Of a stretch of DNA of 64,000 nucleotides, positions 63,732 to 64,000 are shown in pieces. How positions within the stretch are numbered: the first letter of the stretch is position 1; every line of letters begins with the position of its first letter. The position numbers and the translations under genes were made by a program. The notes under the pieces were generated by a model. The model was not told where the DNA came from and ran no database searches. It was given only the letters and a program-made list of their open reading frames with translations. The stretch covers positions 62,001 through 126,000 of the forward strand of contig NZ_QETA01000008.1 in the NCBI RefSeq assembly GCF_003123725.1, in the 5' to 3' direction. This DNA is from Corticimicrobacter populi. Lineage in GTDB: Bacteria > Pseudomonadota > Gammaproteobacteria > Burkholderiales > Burkholderiaceae_B.

Positions 63732-64000
63732 TCAATCGAAGTCGATCAATACGCTCTTGTGACGCAGGTTCGCCTCGAAGGCCTGCCGTCCCAGATCCTT
63801 GCCCACGCCCGAGCCATTGAACCCGCCTGTGGGCACGATGAAGTCATGTGTGCGGCCATACCGGTTCACCCAGACCGTGCCAGCCGCCAGCGCACGGGTC
63901 GCGCGCAGGGCCCGGCCCAGGTCCTGCGTATGCACGCCGGCGGCCAATCCATACACCGGATGTCCGGCCAGCGCGATCCCTTCATCCTCATCATCGAAGA
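63732..64000 (-). CDS. Aldehyde dehydrogenase, C-terminal part (cut by window edge)
   Basis: About 88 residues of the C-terminus are visible, with the frame open to the right edge. The typical ALDH end is seen: YGLAAGVHTQDLGRALRA, then AGTVWVNRYGRTHDF and FNGSGVGKDLGRQAFEANL. It would oxidise the aldehyde released by the amine oxidases downstream. The catalytic cysteine lies outside the window. Confidence 0.9.
   Translation of the reverse strand, partial: FDDEDEGIALAGHPVYGLAAGVHTQDLGRALRATRALAAGTVWVNRYGRTHDFIVPTGGFNGSGVGKDLGRQAFEANLRHKSVLIDFD

Noticed and set aside
1-64000. tRNA, rRNA or CRISPR arrays
   Set aside because: No cloverleaf with anticodon and conserved T-loop, no rRNA sequence and no repeat-spacer array were found by reading both strands.

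Overview
The window looks like chromosomal DNA of a GC-rich, flagellated, facultatively respiring betaproteobacterium. Burkholderiales, most likely Alcaligenaceae, fits best, judging by codon use, a full System I cytochrome c maturation operon, periplasmic nitrate and TMAO respiration, short flagellins and an asymmetric gene set typical of that order. The species cannot be fixed from the sequence alone. No rRNA, tRNA or CRISPR array was seen.

Region 1 (about 1-15.3 kb, all minus strand) is a nonulosonate and acyl-sugar island next to a flagellin gene, almost certainly for flagellin glycosylation. In transcription order it holds: a huge methyltransferase/TPR/O-GlcNAc-transferase-like fusion, an acyl carrier protein, a ketoacyl-ACP synthase III, two short-chain dehydrogenases, a PglD-like hexapeptide acyltransferase, a two-domain glycosyltransferase/DUF115 protein, a methyltransferase, a CMP-nonulosonate synthetase, a pyruvyltransferase-like protein, a sugar nucleotidyltransferase, a CBS-GHMP kinase fusion and a NeuB-family synthase that runs off the left edge. 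Many stop/start codons overlap (ATGA).

Region 2 (15.5-19.2 kb) is the most striking locus. Two divergent flagellin genes flank a tyrosine recombinase. Only the left flagellin has a sigma-28 promoter, a Shine-Dalgarno and an ATG. The right flagellin is intact but begins with ATA and has neither promoter nor Shine-Dalgarno. The two 5' coding ends share an identical 11-bp core in inverted orientation immediately inside the start codon. Inverting the 1.7-kb segment would exchange promoter, Shine-Dalgarno and start codon between the two genes. I propose a tyrosine-recombinase flagellin phase switch.

Region 3 (19.2-26.5 kb) holds small envelope and stress genes (EcsC, a YgiW-type OB protein, HdeD, a glycine-zipper protein), a three-gene unit of a secreted vWA protein plus an ABC ATPase and FtsX-type permease that resembles PpkA-C-terminus/TagT/TagS of type VI secretion, and rmlC.

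Region 4 (26.5-44.2 kb) is an anaerobic respiration block: ccmABCDEFGHI (minus), torECAD (plus) and napDAGHBC (minus). The ccm genes supply haem attachment for the pentahaem TorC, tetrahaem NapC and dihaem NapB. Three ATTAAC repeats spaced exactly 21 bp apart precede torE.

Region 5 (44.4-54.3 kb) is mixed: a cupin protein, a hypothetical protein, a HipB/HipA-like pair with a palindromic operator over its promoter, an Lrp regulator, divergent dmlR/dmlA, an XRE-cupin regulator with an M20 amidohydrolase, then a small accessory patch (an AT-rich orphan, a pRiA4b ORF-3-like protein and an Rpn nuclease).

Region 6 (54.3-64.0 kb, minus) is an uptake and catabolic operon: peptide/opine-type ABC transporter genes, two FAD-dependent amine oxidases, a GNAT protein, a type II haloacid dehalogenase-like protein and the C-terminus of an aldehyde dehydrogenase. 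It probably handles an amine, polyamine or modified amino acid.
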